Shown: positions 7,991 to 16,018 of the stretch, one piece after another | Position numbering within the stretch: the stretch's first letter is position 1 | Layout of the letters: each line of letters starts with the position of its first letter | Assembly: GCF_002101735.1 (NCBI RefSeq) | Contig: NZ_LQPE01000150.1 | Location: 1-56,235, forward strand | DNA: 56,235 bases | Source: Mycobacterium kyorinense | GTDB taxonomy: Bacteria > Actinomycetota > Actinomycetes > Mycobacteriales > Mycobacteriaceae | Direction: 5' to 3' | Position numbers and translations under genes: made by a program | The notes under the pieces: model-generated | What the model was told of the DNA's origin: nothing | What the model saw: the letters and a program-made list of their open reading frames with translations, nothing else | The model's database searches: none

Positions 7991-9742
7991 TTGCGTAAGC
8001 ATCCGCAAACTGCCACCAAGCACCTCTTCGTCAGCGGCGGCGTCGTTTCCTCGCTGGGCAAAGGCTTGACGGCCAGCAGCCTCGGGCAACTGCTGACCGC
8101 GCGCGGGTTGCAGGTGACCATGCAGAAACTCGACCCGTACCTCAACGTCGACCCGGGCACCATGAACCCGTTCCAGCACGGCGAGGTCTTTGTCACCGAG
8201 GACGGCGCCGAGACCGACCTCGACGTCGGCCACTACGAGCGGTTCCTCGACCGCGACCTGTCCGGTTCGGCGAATGTCACTACCGGACAGGTGTATTCGA
8301 CGGTGATCGCCAAAGAACGCCGCGGCGAATACCTCGGTGACACCGTCCAGGTGATCCCTCATATCACCGACGAGATCAAGCGGCGGATCCTGGCGATGGC
8401 CCAGCCGGACGCCGACGGCAACCGCCCGGACGTGGTAATCACCGAAATCGGCGGCACTGTAGGCGATATCGAGTCACAGCCGTTCCTGGAGGCGGCGCGT
8501 CAGGTGCGTCATGATCTCGGCCGGGAGAACGTCTTTTTCCTGCACGTGTCGCTGGTGCCCTACCTGGCGCCGTCGGGCGAATTGAAAACCAAACCGACCC
8601 AGCACTCGGTGGCGGCGCTGCGCAGCATCGGTATCACGCCGGATGCGTTGATCCTGCGCTGTGACCGCGATGTTCCCGAGCCGCTGAAGAACAAGATCGC
8701 GCTGATGTGTGACGTCGACATCGACGGCGTCATCTCCACTCCCGACGCGCCCTCGATCTACGACATCCCCAAGGTGCTGCACCGCGAGGAACTCGACGCG
8801 TACGTGGTGCGCCGGCTCAACCTGCCGTTCCGCGACGTCGACTGGACCGAATGGGACGACCTGTTGCGCCGGGTACACGAGCCGCAGGAGACTGTGCGAA
8901 TCGCGTTGGTGGGCAAGTACATCGACCTTTCCGACGCTTACCTTTCGGTCACCGAGGCGCTGCGCGCCGGGGGGTTCAGGCATCACGCGAAGGTCGAGAT
9001 GCGCTGGGTGGCGTCCGACGACTGCGATACCGCAAGCGGTGCGGCGGCCGCGTTGGGCGACGTGGACGGCGTGCTGATTCCTGGTGGCTTCGGGATCCGC
9101 GGTATCGAGGGCAAGATCGGCGCGATCAGCTACGCGCGGTCCAGGGGTCTGCCGGTGCTGGGACTGTGTCTTGGCTTGCAGTGCATCGTGATCGAGGCTG
9201 CACGTTCGGTCGGCCTGACGCAGGCGAACTCCGCCGAGTTCGACCCGGCCACGCCGGATCCCGTCATTTCCACGATGGCCGACCAGCAGGACATCGTCGC
9301 GGGCGAGGCGGATCTCGGCGGCACCATGCGGCTCGGCTCCTACCCGGCGGTGCTGGAGCCGGATTCGATTGTCGCGCAGGCATACCAGTCGACTCAAGTG
9401 AGCGAGCGGCACCGGCACCGCTACGAAGTCAACAACGCCTACCGCGAGAAGATCGCCGAAAGCGGGCTGAGGTTTTCCGGCACTTCGCCCGACGGCCATC
9501 TGGTGGAATTCGTCGAATATGCCGCCGAAACGCACCCGTTCGTCGTCGGCACCCAAGCGCATCCCGAACTGAAGAGTCGGCCCACCCGTCCGCACCCGCT
9601 GTTCGTCGCGTTCGTGGGAGCGGCCCTCGACTACAAGGCGGCCGAGCGGCTGCCGGTGGAAATTCCCGAGCACCGGGCCAACGGCAACGAACACCGCGAC
9701 GGCGTCAGCGCCCCAGTAGCCGAACCCGTGACCCGTGGGTGA
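7991..9742 (+). CDS. pyrG: CTP synthase
   Basis: A 583-aa enzyme converting UTP to CTP with ATP and glutamine. The N-terminal synthase domain begins KHLFVSGGVVSSLGKG, and the C-terminal class I glutamine amidotransferase domain has the nucleophile in GLCLGLQC and the His-Glu pair in AHPE. The start is TTG 7991 (MRKHPQ), supported by GGAGG 8 nt upstream. The last 8 nt overlap the NUDIX gene. The C-terminal 25 residues are variable, as in other mycobacteria. Confidence 0.98.
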   Translation: MRKHPQTATKHLFVSGGVVSSLGKGLTASSLGQLLTARGLQVTMQKLDPYLNVDPGTMNPFQHGEVFVTEDGAETDLDVGHYERFLDRDLSGSANVTTGQVYSTVIAKERRGEYLGDTVQVIPHITDEIKRRILAMAQPDADGNRPDVVITEIGGTVGDIESQPFLEAARQVRHDLGRENVFFLHVSLVPYLAPSGELKTKPTQHSVAALRSIGITPDALILRCDRDVPEPLKNKIALMCDVDIDGVISTPDAPSIYDIPKVLHREELDAYVVRRLNLPFRDVDWTEWDDLLRRVHEPQETVRIALVGKYIDLSDAYLSVTEALRAGGFRHHAKVEMRWVASDDCDTASGAAAALGDVDGVLIPGGFGIRGIEGKIGAISYARSRGLPVLGLCLGLQCIVIEAARSVGLTQANSAEFDPATPDPVISTMADQQDIVAGEADLGGTMRLGSYPAVLEPDSIVAQAYQSTQVSERHRHRYEVNNAYREKIAESGLRFSGTSPDGHLVEFVEYAAETHPFVVGTQAHPELKSRPTRPHPLFVAFVGAALDYKAAERLPVEIPEHRANGNEHRDGVSAPVAEPVTRG

Positions 9743-10358
9743 GCACGTTTTCGAGACCACGTCGTCCGAAACATTGCACACCGGAAAGATTTTCGCGCTT
9801 CGCACCGACCATGTCCGGATGCCTGGCGGCAAAACGGTCATCCGCGAGGTCGTCGAGCACTTTGGCGCGGTAGCCGTCGTCGCGCTCGACGACGACGGCA
9901 ACCTCCCGCTGGTCTACCAGTACCGCCACCCGTTCGGCAGGCGGCTGTGGGAGCTGCCGGCCGGCCTGCTTGATGTCGACGGTGAGGCAGCACATCTGAC
10001 CGCCGCCCGCGAACTGCGCGAAGAGGCGGGCCTGGAAGCCCAGACATGGCACGTGCTGGTCGATCTGGATTCCACGCCCGGATTCAGCGACGAGTCGGTC
10101 CGCGTCTATCTGGCCACCGGGTTGACCCAAGTGGACCGGCCCGAGGCGCACGACGAAGAGGCCGACATGACCTTGCGCTGGTTCGCGCTCGACCAGGCGG
10201 TCCGTCGGGTGTTCAGCGGCGAGATCGTGAATTCCCTTGCGGTTGCCGGGATTTTGGCCGCACACGCGGTGCGCCGTGGCGTCGCGGAGCCGCGGCCGGT
10301 GGACGCGCCGTGGATCGACAAGCCGACGGCGTTCGCCAAACGACAGGCCGCGCGATGA
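9735..10358 (+). CDS. NUDIX hydrolase, ADP-ribose pyrophosphatase type (Rv1700 type)
   Basis: A 207-aa hydrolase. The NUDIX core is visible as E-x7-RELREEAGL at about residues 83-99, giving the metal-binding glutamates. Rv1700 hydrolyses ADP-ribose to AMP and ribose 5-phosphate. GTG 9735 gives MGEHVFET, aligned with the M. tuberculosis start, and overlaps pyrG by 8 nt. The stop overlaps xerD (ATGA), so pyrG-nudix-xerD appear translationally linked. Confidence 0.95.
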   Translation: MGEHVFETTSSETLHTGKIFALRTDHVRMPGGKTVIREVVEHFGAVAVVALDDDGNLPLVYQYRHPFGRRLWELPAGLLDVDGEAAHLTAARELREEAGLEAQTWHVLVDLDSTPGFSDESVRVYLATGLTQVDRPEAHDEEADMTLRWFALDQAVRRVFSGEIVNSLAVAGILAAHAVRRGVAEPRPVDAPWIDKPTAFAKRQAAR

Positions 10359-11302
10359 CGACGTTGGCGCCGCCGCTGGAGTCCCAGCTGCAGGGTTACC
10401 TCGACCATCTGACGATCGAGCGGGGAGTGGCAGCCAACACGTTGAGCTCGTACCGTCGCGACTTGCGCCGCTACTCCGAGCATCTGGGGCAGCGCGGCAT
10501 CGACGATTTGGCCAAGGTCACCGAGGACGACGTCAGCGACTTCCTGGTGGCGCTGCGGCAGGGAAACCCGGAAGCGGGTGTGGCGCCGCTGTCGGCGGTG
10601 TCGGCGGCACGGACGCTGATCGCCGTGCGCGGTCTGCACCGGTTCGCCGCCGCGGAAGGGCTGGCCGAACTGGATGTGGCGCGCGCCGTCAAGCCGCCGA
10701 CGCCGGGGCGCCGGCTGCCCAAAAGCCTGTCCGTGGACGAGGTTTCGGCGCTGCTGGACGGCGCGGGCGGCGACGGCCCCGCAGACGGGCCGCTGACTCT
10801 GCGCAACCGGGCGCTGCTGGAGCTTCTGTACTCGACCGGGGCACGGATTTCCGAGGCCGTCGGGCTCGACGTCGACGACGTCGACACCCACGACCGGTCG
10901 GTGCTGCTGCGCGGCAAGGGCGGCAAGCAGCGGTTGGTGCCGGTGGGCCGACCCGCGGTGCAGGCCCTGGATGCCTATCTGGTGCGGGGACGGCCGGACT
11001 TGGCGCGCCGCGGGCGCGGCACGCCGGCGATCTTCCTCAACGCCCGCGGCGGCCGGTTGTCGCGGCAAAGCGCCTGGCAGGTGCTGCAGGACGCCGCCGA
11101 ACGCGCCGGCATCACGTCGGGCGTGTCGCCGCACACGCTGCGGCACTCGTTCGCCACCCATCTGCTGGACGGCGGCGCCGACGTGCGTGTCGTGCAGGAG
11201 TTGCTGGGCCATGCCTCAGTGACGACGACGCAGATCTACACGCTGGTGACCGTGCATGCGCTGCGCGAAGTCTGGGCCGGCGCCCACCCGCGGGCGCGCT
11301 AG
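10355..11302 (+). CDS. xerD: Tyrosine recombinase XerD
   Basis: A 315-aa site-specific recombinase that, with XerC, resolves chromosome dimers at dif. It has an N-terminal SAM-like core-binding domain (residues 10-95) and a catalytic domain with Arg in TGARISE, the H-x-x-R of PHTLRHSFATH, and LLGHASVTTTQIY with the nucleophilic Tyr. ATG 10355 overlaps the previous stop by 4 nt. The longer frame from 10046 is the NUDIX gene read out of frame. The whole catalytic set is present. Confidence 0.96.
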   Translation: MTTLAPPLESQLQGYLDHLTIERGVAANTLSSYRRDLRRYSEHLGQRGIDDLAKVTEDDVSDFLVALRQGNPEAGVAPLSAVSAARTLIAVRGLHRFAAAEGLAELDVARAVKPPTPGRRLPKSLSVDEVSALLDGAGGDGPADGPLTLRNRALLELLYSTGARISEAVGLDVDDVDTHDRSVLLRGKGGKQRLVPVGRPAVQALDAYLVRGRPDLARRGRGTPAIFLNARGGRLSRQSAWQVLQDAAERAGITSGVSPHTLRHSFATHLLDGGADVRVVQELLGHASVTTTQIYTLVTVHALREVWAGAHPRAR

Positions 11303-11397
11303 CGCTTACCCCATGCGCGAACGTGCGTGTTTGTACGTCGACACGCCGTTACCCCTGGCATTCTGTGCACGCTCGCGCGCACGAAGCGCTTACCCCA
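11301..11397. repeat. Intergenic repeat/hairpin between convergent xerD and methyltransferase
   Basis: A 13-bp direct repeat AGCGCTTACCCCA occurs at 11301-11313 and 11385-11397, each copy holding or touching a stop codon. Between them, GCGCGAACGTGC near 11315 pairs with GCACGCTCGCGC near 11368 (one G-T mismatch), and an inner GTG/CAC-rich region can extend the fold. The location between two converging genes suggests a bidirectional terminator. I see no second copy in this window. Confidence 0.5.
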
Positions 11398-12142
11398 AGT
11401 ACTCCGACTCCAGCACCAGATCCGAGATCAAGCTCTGGTACTCCAGGTGCGCCTTGTGCTCGACCGTGTTCCACAGCGTGCCCTGCTGGCGGCGCATGTA
11501 CTCGCGGTAGCGCGGCGCGCCGGGCACTTTGACGTTGTCGGCGACCACGATGGAACCGGGATGCAGCCAGCCGCGGTCCAGGATGCTCTGCAGATCGGTC
11601 AGATATGCATCCTTGTCGTGGTCGAGGAACAGGAAGTCCAGCACGCCTGCGGTAAACCCGTGCTCGGCGGCCAGCGCCTCCAGCGTGCGCCCGCCGTCGC
11701 CGATCGTGCCCACCACGCATGTCACGCGGTCGGCAACGCCGGCATGCGCCCAGATCCGCCGGGCGTTGACGGCGTTGGCTTCGGCGAGTTCAACGGAGTA
11801 CACCTTGGCGGCCGGGGCCGCCCGGGCGATCCGCAGCGCGCCGTAGCCGCAGTAGGTGCCCAGCTCGAGCGCCAGCTTGGGGTCGGCGCGCCGGACCGCG
11901 GCGTCGAGCAGCTTGCCTTTCTCGTCGCCGACGTTGATCAGCAGCGACTTCTCGTAGGCGAACCGGTCGATGGTGGCCAGTACGTCGTCGATGTCACCGG
12001 CTTTCGCGTTTTCCAGCACGTAGGCGACCGCTGCGGCCTCCCGCCCGTCGCCGATCTGGCCGGTCGTGACGATGTTGCGGGCGCCGGTCGCCATCCGCCA
12101 GACCGACCACCGCAGAAACGGGATGCGTTGTTTGAGGCCCAT
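11390..12142 (-). CDS. Class I SAM-dependent O-methyltransferase (Rv1703c type)
   Basis: A 250-aa enzyme of the catechol/caffeoyl-CoA O-methyltransferase fold. The SAM motif ALELGTYCGYGALRIA is near residue 92, the acidic YSVELAEANA loop follows, and LDFLFLDHDKDAY carries metal-binding Asp residues. The substrate is unknown. It converges on xerD and diverges from parA. In M. tuberculosis other genes (cycA, PPE22/23) separate this gene from the parA homologue; here they are absent. Confidence 0.88.
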   Translation of the reverse strand: MGLKQRIPFLRWSVWRMATGARNIVTTGQIGDGREAAAVAYVLENAKAGDIDDVLATIDRFAYEKSLLINVGDEKGKLLDAAVRRADPKLALELGTYCGYGALRIARAAPAAKVYSVELAEANAVNARRIWAHAGVADRVTCVVGTIGDGGRTLEALAAEHGFTAGVLDFLFLDHDKDAYLTDLQSILDRGWLHPGSIVVADNVKVPGAPRYREYMRRQQGTLWNTVEHKAHLEYQSLISDLVLESEYLG

Positions 12143-12220
12143 GAGGCATCACGCTAGTCGTCCGGCGAATTCGCTGGTTACCTTGCCTGCGGGTCTTCCG
12201 GCGCAAACCCGCAAAACCGC

Positions 12221-12226
12221 TACACT
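12221..12226 (+). promoter_or_regulatory. -10 element before parA
   Basis: TACACT lies 8 nt before an ATG at 12235. Initiation 7-9 nt downstream would start the transcript at or next to that ATG, giving a leaderless mRNA. This supports the short upstream ORF described next. Confidence 0.5.
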
Positions 12227-12234
12227 TTCCTGCG

Positions 12235-12267
12235 ATGTCCGCCACTACCCGAACGCTCTGGGCATGA
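12235..12267 (+). CDS. Possible leaderless 10-codon upstream ORF (MSATTRTLWA)
   Basis: ATG 12235 opens a 10-residue ORF whose TGA (12265-12267) overlaps the parA ATG (12264) as ATGA. A TACACT -10 sits 8 nt upstream. The arrangement would couple parA translation to the short ORF, replacing the missing Shine-Dalgarno of parA. No homologue is known to me; it is inferred from signals, not from conservation. Confidence 0.4.
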   Translation: MSATTRTLWA

Positions 12268-13127
12268 CTGACGACGCCGACAGCGGCGCCGAGGTCGGCC
12301 TGACCGGGCGGCCGCCGCGGACAATTCCGGAACCCAAACCCAAGACCGCGCACGGCCCGGCCAAGGTCGTCGCGATGTGCAACCAGAAGGGCGGCGTCGG
12401 CAAAACCACGTCGGCGATCAACCTGGGCGCCGCGCTGGCCGACTACGGCCGCCGCGTGCTGCTGGTGGACATGGATCCGCAGGGCGCGCTGTCGGCGGGT
12501 CTGGGCGTACCGCACTACGAACTGGACCACACCATCCACAACCTGCTGGTCGAACCACGGGTGTCGATCGACGACGTGCTGGTCCACACCAGGGTCAAGC
12601 ACATGGATCTGGTGCCGTCCAACATCGACCTGTCGGCGGCCGAGATCCAGCTGGTCAACGAGGTGGGCCGCGAGCAGACGCTGGCGCGTGCCCTGCATCC
12701 CGTGCTGGACCGCTACGACTACGTGCTGATCGACTGCCAGCCGTCGCTCGGCCTGCTCACCGTCAACGGACTGGCCGGCTCCGACGGCGTCATCATTCCC
12801 ACCGAGTGCGAGTACTTCTCACTGCGGGGCCTGGCGTTGCTGACCGACACCGTCGACAAGGTGCGCGACCGGCTCAACCCCAAGCTCGAAATCAGCGGCA
12901 TCCTGATCACCCGCTTCGACCCGCGGACCGTCAACTCGCGCGAGGTGATGGCCCGAGTTGTGGAGCGGTTCGGCGACCTGGTGTTCGACACGGTGATCAC
13001 CCGCACGGTTCGCTTCCCGGAGACCAGCGTCGCCGGTGAACCGATCACGACATGGGCACCGAAATCGACCGGTGCGCAGGCGTACCGCTCGCTAGCGCGC
13101 GAGGTCGTCGCCCGGTTCGGCGCGTGA
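12264..13127 (+). CDS. ParA/Soj-family ATPase (Rv1708 type)
   Basis: A 287-aa P-loop ATPase with the deviant Walker A KGGVGKTTS at residues 42-50, Walker A' VLLVDMDPQG, and the Walker B DYVLIDCQPS. A 33-residue Pro-rich tail precedes the core. It starts the chain to scpA/scpB with 4-nt overlap and no parB nearby, so it is an orphan ParA, probably acting with condensin ScpAB in chromosome organisation rather than as part of parABS. The frame is open upstream to 12066 but that part overlaps the divergent gene; ATG 12264 is chosen. Confidence 0.93.
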   Translation: MTDDADSGAEVGLTGRPPRTIPEPKPKTAHGPAKVVAMCNQKGGVGKTTSAINLGAALADYGRRVLLVDMDPQGALSAGLGVPHYELDHTIHNLLVEPRVSIDDVLVHTRVKHMDLVPSNIDLSAAEIQLVNEVGREQTLARALHPVLDRYDYVLIDCQPSLGLLTVNGLAGSDGVIIPTECEYFSLRGLALLTDTVDKVRDRLNPKLEISGILITRFDPRTVNSREVMARVVERFGDLVFDTVITRTVRFPETSVAGEPITTWAPKSTGAQAYRSLAREVVARFGA

Positions 13128-13930
13128 GCAGCCCGGACACCGCGACGCAGAACGGCTTCCAGGTCAGGCTGACCAATTTCGAGGGGCCGTTCGACCTGCT
13201 GCTGCAGCTGATCTTCGCGCACCGCCTCGACGTCACCGAGGTGGCGCTGCATCAGGTCACCGACGACTTCATCGCCTACACCCGCACGATCGGCCCGCAG
13301 CTGGGGCTGGAGGAGACCACTGCGTTCCTGGTGATCGCCGCGACGTTGCTCGACCTCAAGGCGGCGCGGCTGCTGCCGTCCGGGCAGGTCGACGACGAGG
13401 AAGACCTGGCGCTGCTGGAGGTGCGCGACCTGCTGTTCGCCCGGCTGCTGCAGTACCGGGCGTTCAAGCACGTCGCGCAGATGTTCGCCGAGCTGGAGGC
13501 GGCCGCGCTGCGCAGCTATCCGCGGGCGGTGTCGCTGGAGGACCGGTTCGCCGGGCTGCTGCCCGAGGTGATGCTGGGCGTCGACGCCGAGCGCTTTGCG
13601 CAGATCGCCGCCGCCGCATTCACCCCGCGACCCGTGCCGACGGTGGCCACCGAGCACCTGCACGAGCTGATGGTGTCGGTACCCGAGCAGGCTGGGCAGC
13701 TGTTGTCGCTGCTGGAGTCACGCGGGATCGGGCAGTGGGCGTCGTTTTCCGAGCTGGTGGCCGACTGCCGGGTCCCGATCGAGATCGTCGGCCGGTTCCT
13801 GGCGCTGCTCGAACTGTATCGGGCCCGGGCGGTAGCATTCGACCAGTCAGAACCGCTTGGTGTACTCCAGGTTTCATGGACCGGAGAACGGCCGACCAAC
13901 GAAGACCTGGAAATTCGAGACCAATCATGA
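13124..13930 (+). CDS. scpA: Segregation and condensation protein A
   Basis: A 268-aa kleisin subunit of the SMC-ScpAB condensin. The N-terminal helical domain begins VRLTNFEGPFDLLLQLI, which binds the SMC neck; the central part is acidic and helical; the C-terminal winged helix (about 185-255) would bind the SMC cap. GTG 13124 overlaps the parA stop (GTGA). The upstream-extended frame from 13052 lies within parA and is rejected. Confidence 0.95.
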   Translation: MSSPDTATQNGFQVRLTNFEGPFDLLLQLIFAHRLDVTEVALHQVTDDFIAYTRTIGPQLGLEETTAFLVIAATLLDLKAARLLPSGQVDDEEDLALLEVRDLLFARLLQYRAFKHVAQMFAELEAAALRSYPRAVSLEDRFAGLLPEVMLGVDAERFAQIAAAAFTPRPVPTVATEHLHELMVSVPEQAGQLLSLLESRGIGQWASFSELVADCRVPIEIVGRFLALLELYRARAVAFDQSEPLGVLQVSWTGERPTNEDLEIRDQS

Positions 13931-14601
13931 CCGATCCTGACCTGGGTATTGACGTCGCGACCGCGCCGGAGCTGCCCGACGACGAGCTGGGCGCGGTGCT
14001 CGAGGCGTTGCTGCTGGTCGTCGACACCCCGGTGACCGTCGAGGCGCTGGCCGCGGCCACCGAACAGCCGGTGTACCGGATCGCCGCCAAGCTGCGGCTG
14101 ATGGCCGACGAGCTCACCGAGCGTGACAGTGGGATCGACCTGCGCGAGGCGGGTGGTGGCTGGCGGATGTACACCCGCGCCCGCTACGCGCCGTACGTCG
14201 AGCGGTTGCTGCTGGACGGCTCACGCTCGAAGCTGACCCGCGCCGCGCTTGAGACGCTGGCCGTGGTGGCCTACCGCCAGCCGGTGACCCGGGCACGCGT
14301 GAGCGCGGTGCGCGGGGTCAACGTCGACGCCGTCATGCGCACGCTGCTGGCGCGCGGCCTGATCACCGAGGCGGGCACCGATCCGGATACCGGCGCGACG
14401 ACGTTCGCCACCACCGAGCTGTTTTTGGAGCGGCTGGGGTTGTCGTCGCTGGCCGACCTGCCCGACATCGCGCCGCTGCTTCCCGATGTCGACATGATCG
14501 ACGATTTGAGCGAATCGCTGGACGAGGAGCCACGTTTCGTCAAACTCTCCGGCGGCCCCGAGCCGGATCAGCCGCTCTCGTTCGACGTGGACCAGGAATG
14601 A
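13927..14601 (+). CDS. scpB: Segregation and condensation protein B
   Basis: A 224-aa protein with two winged-helix domains. The first starts near residue 18 (ELGAVLEALLLVVDTPVTVEALA); the second centres on LTRAALETLAVVAYRQPVTRARV, a strong family signature. It dimerises and bridges ScpA in condensin. ATG 13927 overlaps the scpA stop by 4 nt; the stop overlaps rluB by 4 nt. The acidic C-terminal tail is typical. Confidence 0.95.
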   Translation: MTDPDLGIDVATAPELPDDELGAVLEALLLVVDTPVTVEALAAATEQPVYRIAAKLRLMADELTERDSGIDLREAGGGWRMYTRARYAPYVERLLLDGSRSKLTRAALETLAVVAYRQPVTRARVSAVRGVNVDAVMRTLLARGLITEAGTDPDTGATTFATTELFLERLGLSSLADLPDIAPLLPDVDMIDDLSESLDEEPRFVKLSGGPEPDQPLSFDVDQE

Positions 14602-15341
14602 CCGACGGCGTTCGCCTGCAAAAGGTGTTGTCGCAGGCCGGAATTGCGTCGCGGCGGGTCGCGGAGAGGATGATCACCGACGGCCGCGTCGAGGTGGACG
14701 GGCAGCTGGTCACCGAATTGGGCACCCGGGTCGACCCGGACCTGTCGGTAATCCGCGTCGACGGGGCGCGGATCGTTCTCGACGATTCGATGGTGTATCT
14801 GGCACTCAACAAGCCGCGCGGCGTGCACTCGACAATGTCGGACGATCGCGGCCGGCCCTGCATCGGCGATCTGGTCGAGCATCGAGTGCGGGGAAAGCAG
14901 AAGCAGCAGCTTTTTCACGTCGGGCGGTTGGACGCCGACACCGAGGGCCTGATCCTGTTGACCAATGACGGGGAGCTGGCGCACCGGCTGATGCACCCCT
15001 CCTTTTGCGTGCCCAAGACGTACGTCGCGACGGTCGCCGGGTCGGTGCCCCGCGGGCTGGGCAAAAAGCTGCGCGCCGGAATCGAATTGGACGACGGGCC
15101 GGCGTCCGTCGACGATTTCGCGGTGGTCGACACCGTCCCGGGCAAGACGCTGGTGCGGGTCACCTTGCACGAAGGACGCAAACGCATTGTGCGACGGCTG
15201 TTGGCCGCCGCAGGTTTCCCGGTGCAGGCGTTGGTGCGAACCGACATCGGTGCGGTATCGCTGGGACAGCAGCGGCCGGGCAGCGTACGTCCGTTGGGCC
15301 GCAACGAGATCGGCGAACTGTATCGGGCGGTCGGCCTGTGA
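14598..15341 (+). CDS. rluB: 23S rRNA pseudouridine synthase RluB family
   Basis: A 247-aa enzyme with an N-terminal S4 RNA-binding domain (LQKVLSQAGIASRRVAE) and a RsuA/RluB catalytic domain. The catalytic Asp lies in GRLDADTEGLILLTNDGEL, and the C-terminal EGRKRIVRRL is also characteristic. It isomerises uridine in the 23S rRNA peptidyl-transferase region. It overlaps scpB and cmk by 4 nt each, as in M. tuberculosis Rv1710-Rv1712. Confidence 0.94.
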   Translation: MTDGVRLQKVLSQAGIASRRVAERMITDGRVEVDGQLVTELGTRVDPDLSVIRVDGARIVLDDSMVYLALNKPRGVHSTMSDDRGRPCIGDLVEHRVRGKQKQQLFHVGRLDADTEGLILLTNDGELAHRLMHPSFCVPKTYVATVAGSVPRGLGKKLRAGIELDDGPASVDDFAVVDTVPGKTLVRVTLHEGRKRIVRRLLAAAGFPVQALVRTDIGAVSLGQQRPGSVRPLGRNEIGELYRAVGL

Positions 15342-16018
15342 GCGTGGTTGTCGCCGTGGACGGGCCGGCTGGGACCGGAAAGTCTTCGGTATCAAGAGGT
15401 TTGGCGCGCGGGCTGAATGCGCGGTATTTGGACACCGGTGCCATGTATCGGATCGTGACGCTGGCGGTGTTGCGGGCCGGAGTCGACCCTGCCGACGAGG
15501 CGGCGGTCGGCGAGGTTGCGGCTGGGGTGCAGTTGTCGGTGGGCTACGACCCGGATGTGGACCGCTGTTGCCTTGACTCGGAAGATGTTTCGGCCGAGAT
15601 CCGCGGGGACGAGGTGACGCGTGCGGTGTCCGCGGTCTCATCGGTTCCGGCGGTGCGGGCCCGGCTGGTGGAATTGCAGCGTGCGCTGGCGAACGGCGGC
15701 GGCAGCATCGTGGTCGAAGGCCGTGACATCGGGACGGTGGTGCTGCCCGAGGCCGACGTGAAAATTTTCCTGACGGCATCGGCCGAGACGCGGGCGCGGC
15801 GGCGCAATGACCAGAACATCGCCGCGGGCCTGCCCGACGACTACGAGGGGGTACTGGCCGACGTGCGCCGCCGCGATCATCTGGATTCGACGCGGGCGGT
15901 GTCGCCGCTGCGGGCCGCTGACGACGCGGTGGTCGTCGACACCAGCGAGATGACCGAAGCCGAGGTGGTCGCCTACCTGCTGGAGTTGGTCGAGCAGCGA
16001 CGCGAGGCGGTCCGGTGA
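15338..16018 (+). CDS. cmk: Cytidylate kinase
   Basis: A 226-aa kinase phosphorylating CMP and dCMP. The P-loop is DGPAGTGKSSVSR (residues 7-19), DTGAMYR is the nucleotide-binding signature, and VVEGRDIGTVV and the Arg-rich lid R-x-RRR follow. GTG 15338 overlaps the rluB stop; GTG 15344 is a less likely alternative. Complete and intact. Confidence 0.96.
   Translation: MSVVVAVDGPAGTGKSSVSRGLARGLNARYLDTGAMYRIVTLAVLRAGVDPADEAAVGEVAAGVQLSVGYDPDVDRCCLDSEDVSAEIRGDEVTRAVSAVSSVPAVRARLVELQRALANGGGSIVVEGRDIGTVVLPEADVKIFLTASAETRARRRNDQNIAAGLPDDYEGVLADVRRRDHLDSTRAVSPLRAADDAVVVDTSEMTEAEVVAYLLELVEQRREAVR

Noticed and set aside
10046..10354. N-terminal extension of XerD
   Set aside because: The extra 103 residues overlap the NUDIX gene and do not resemble recombinases; ATG 10355 gives the family start.
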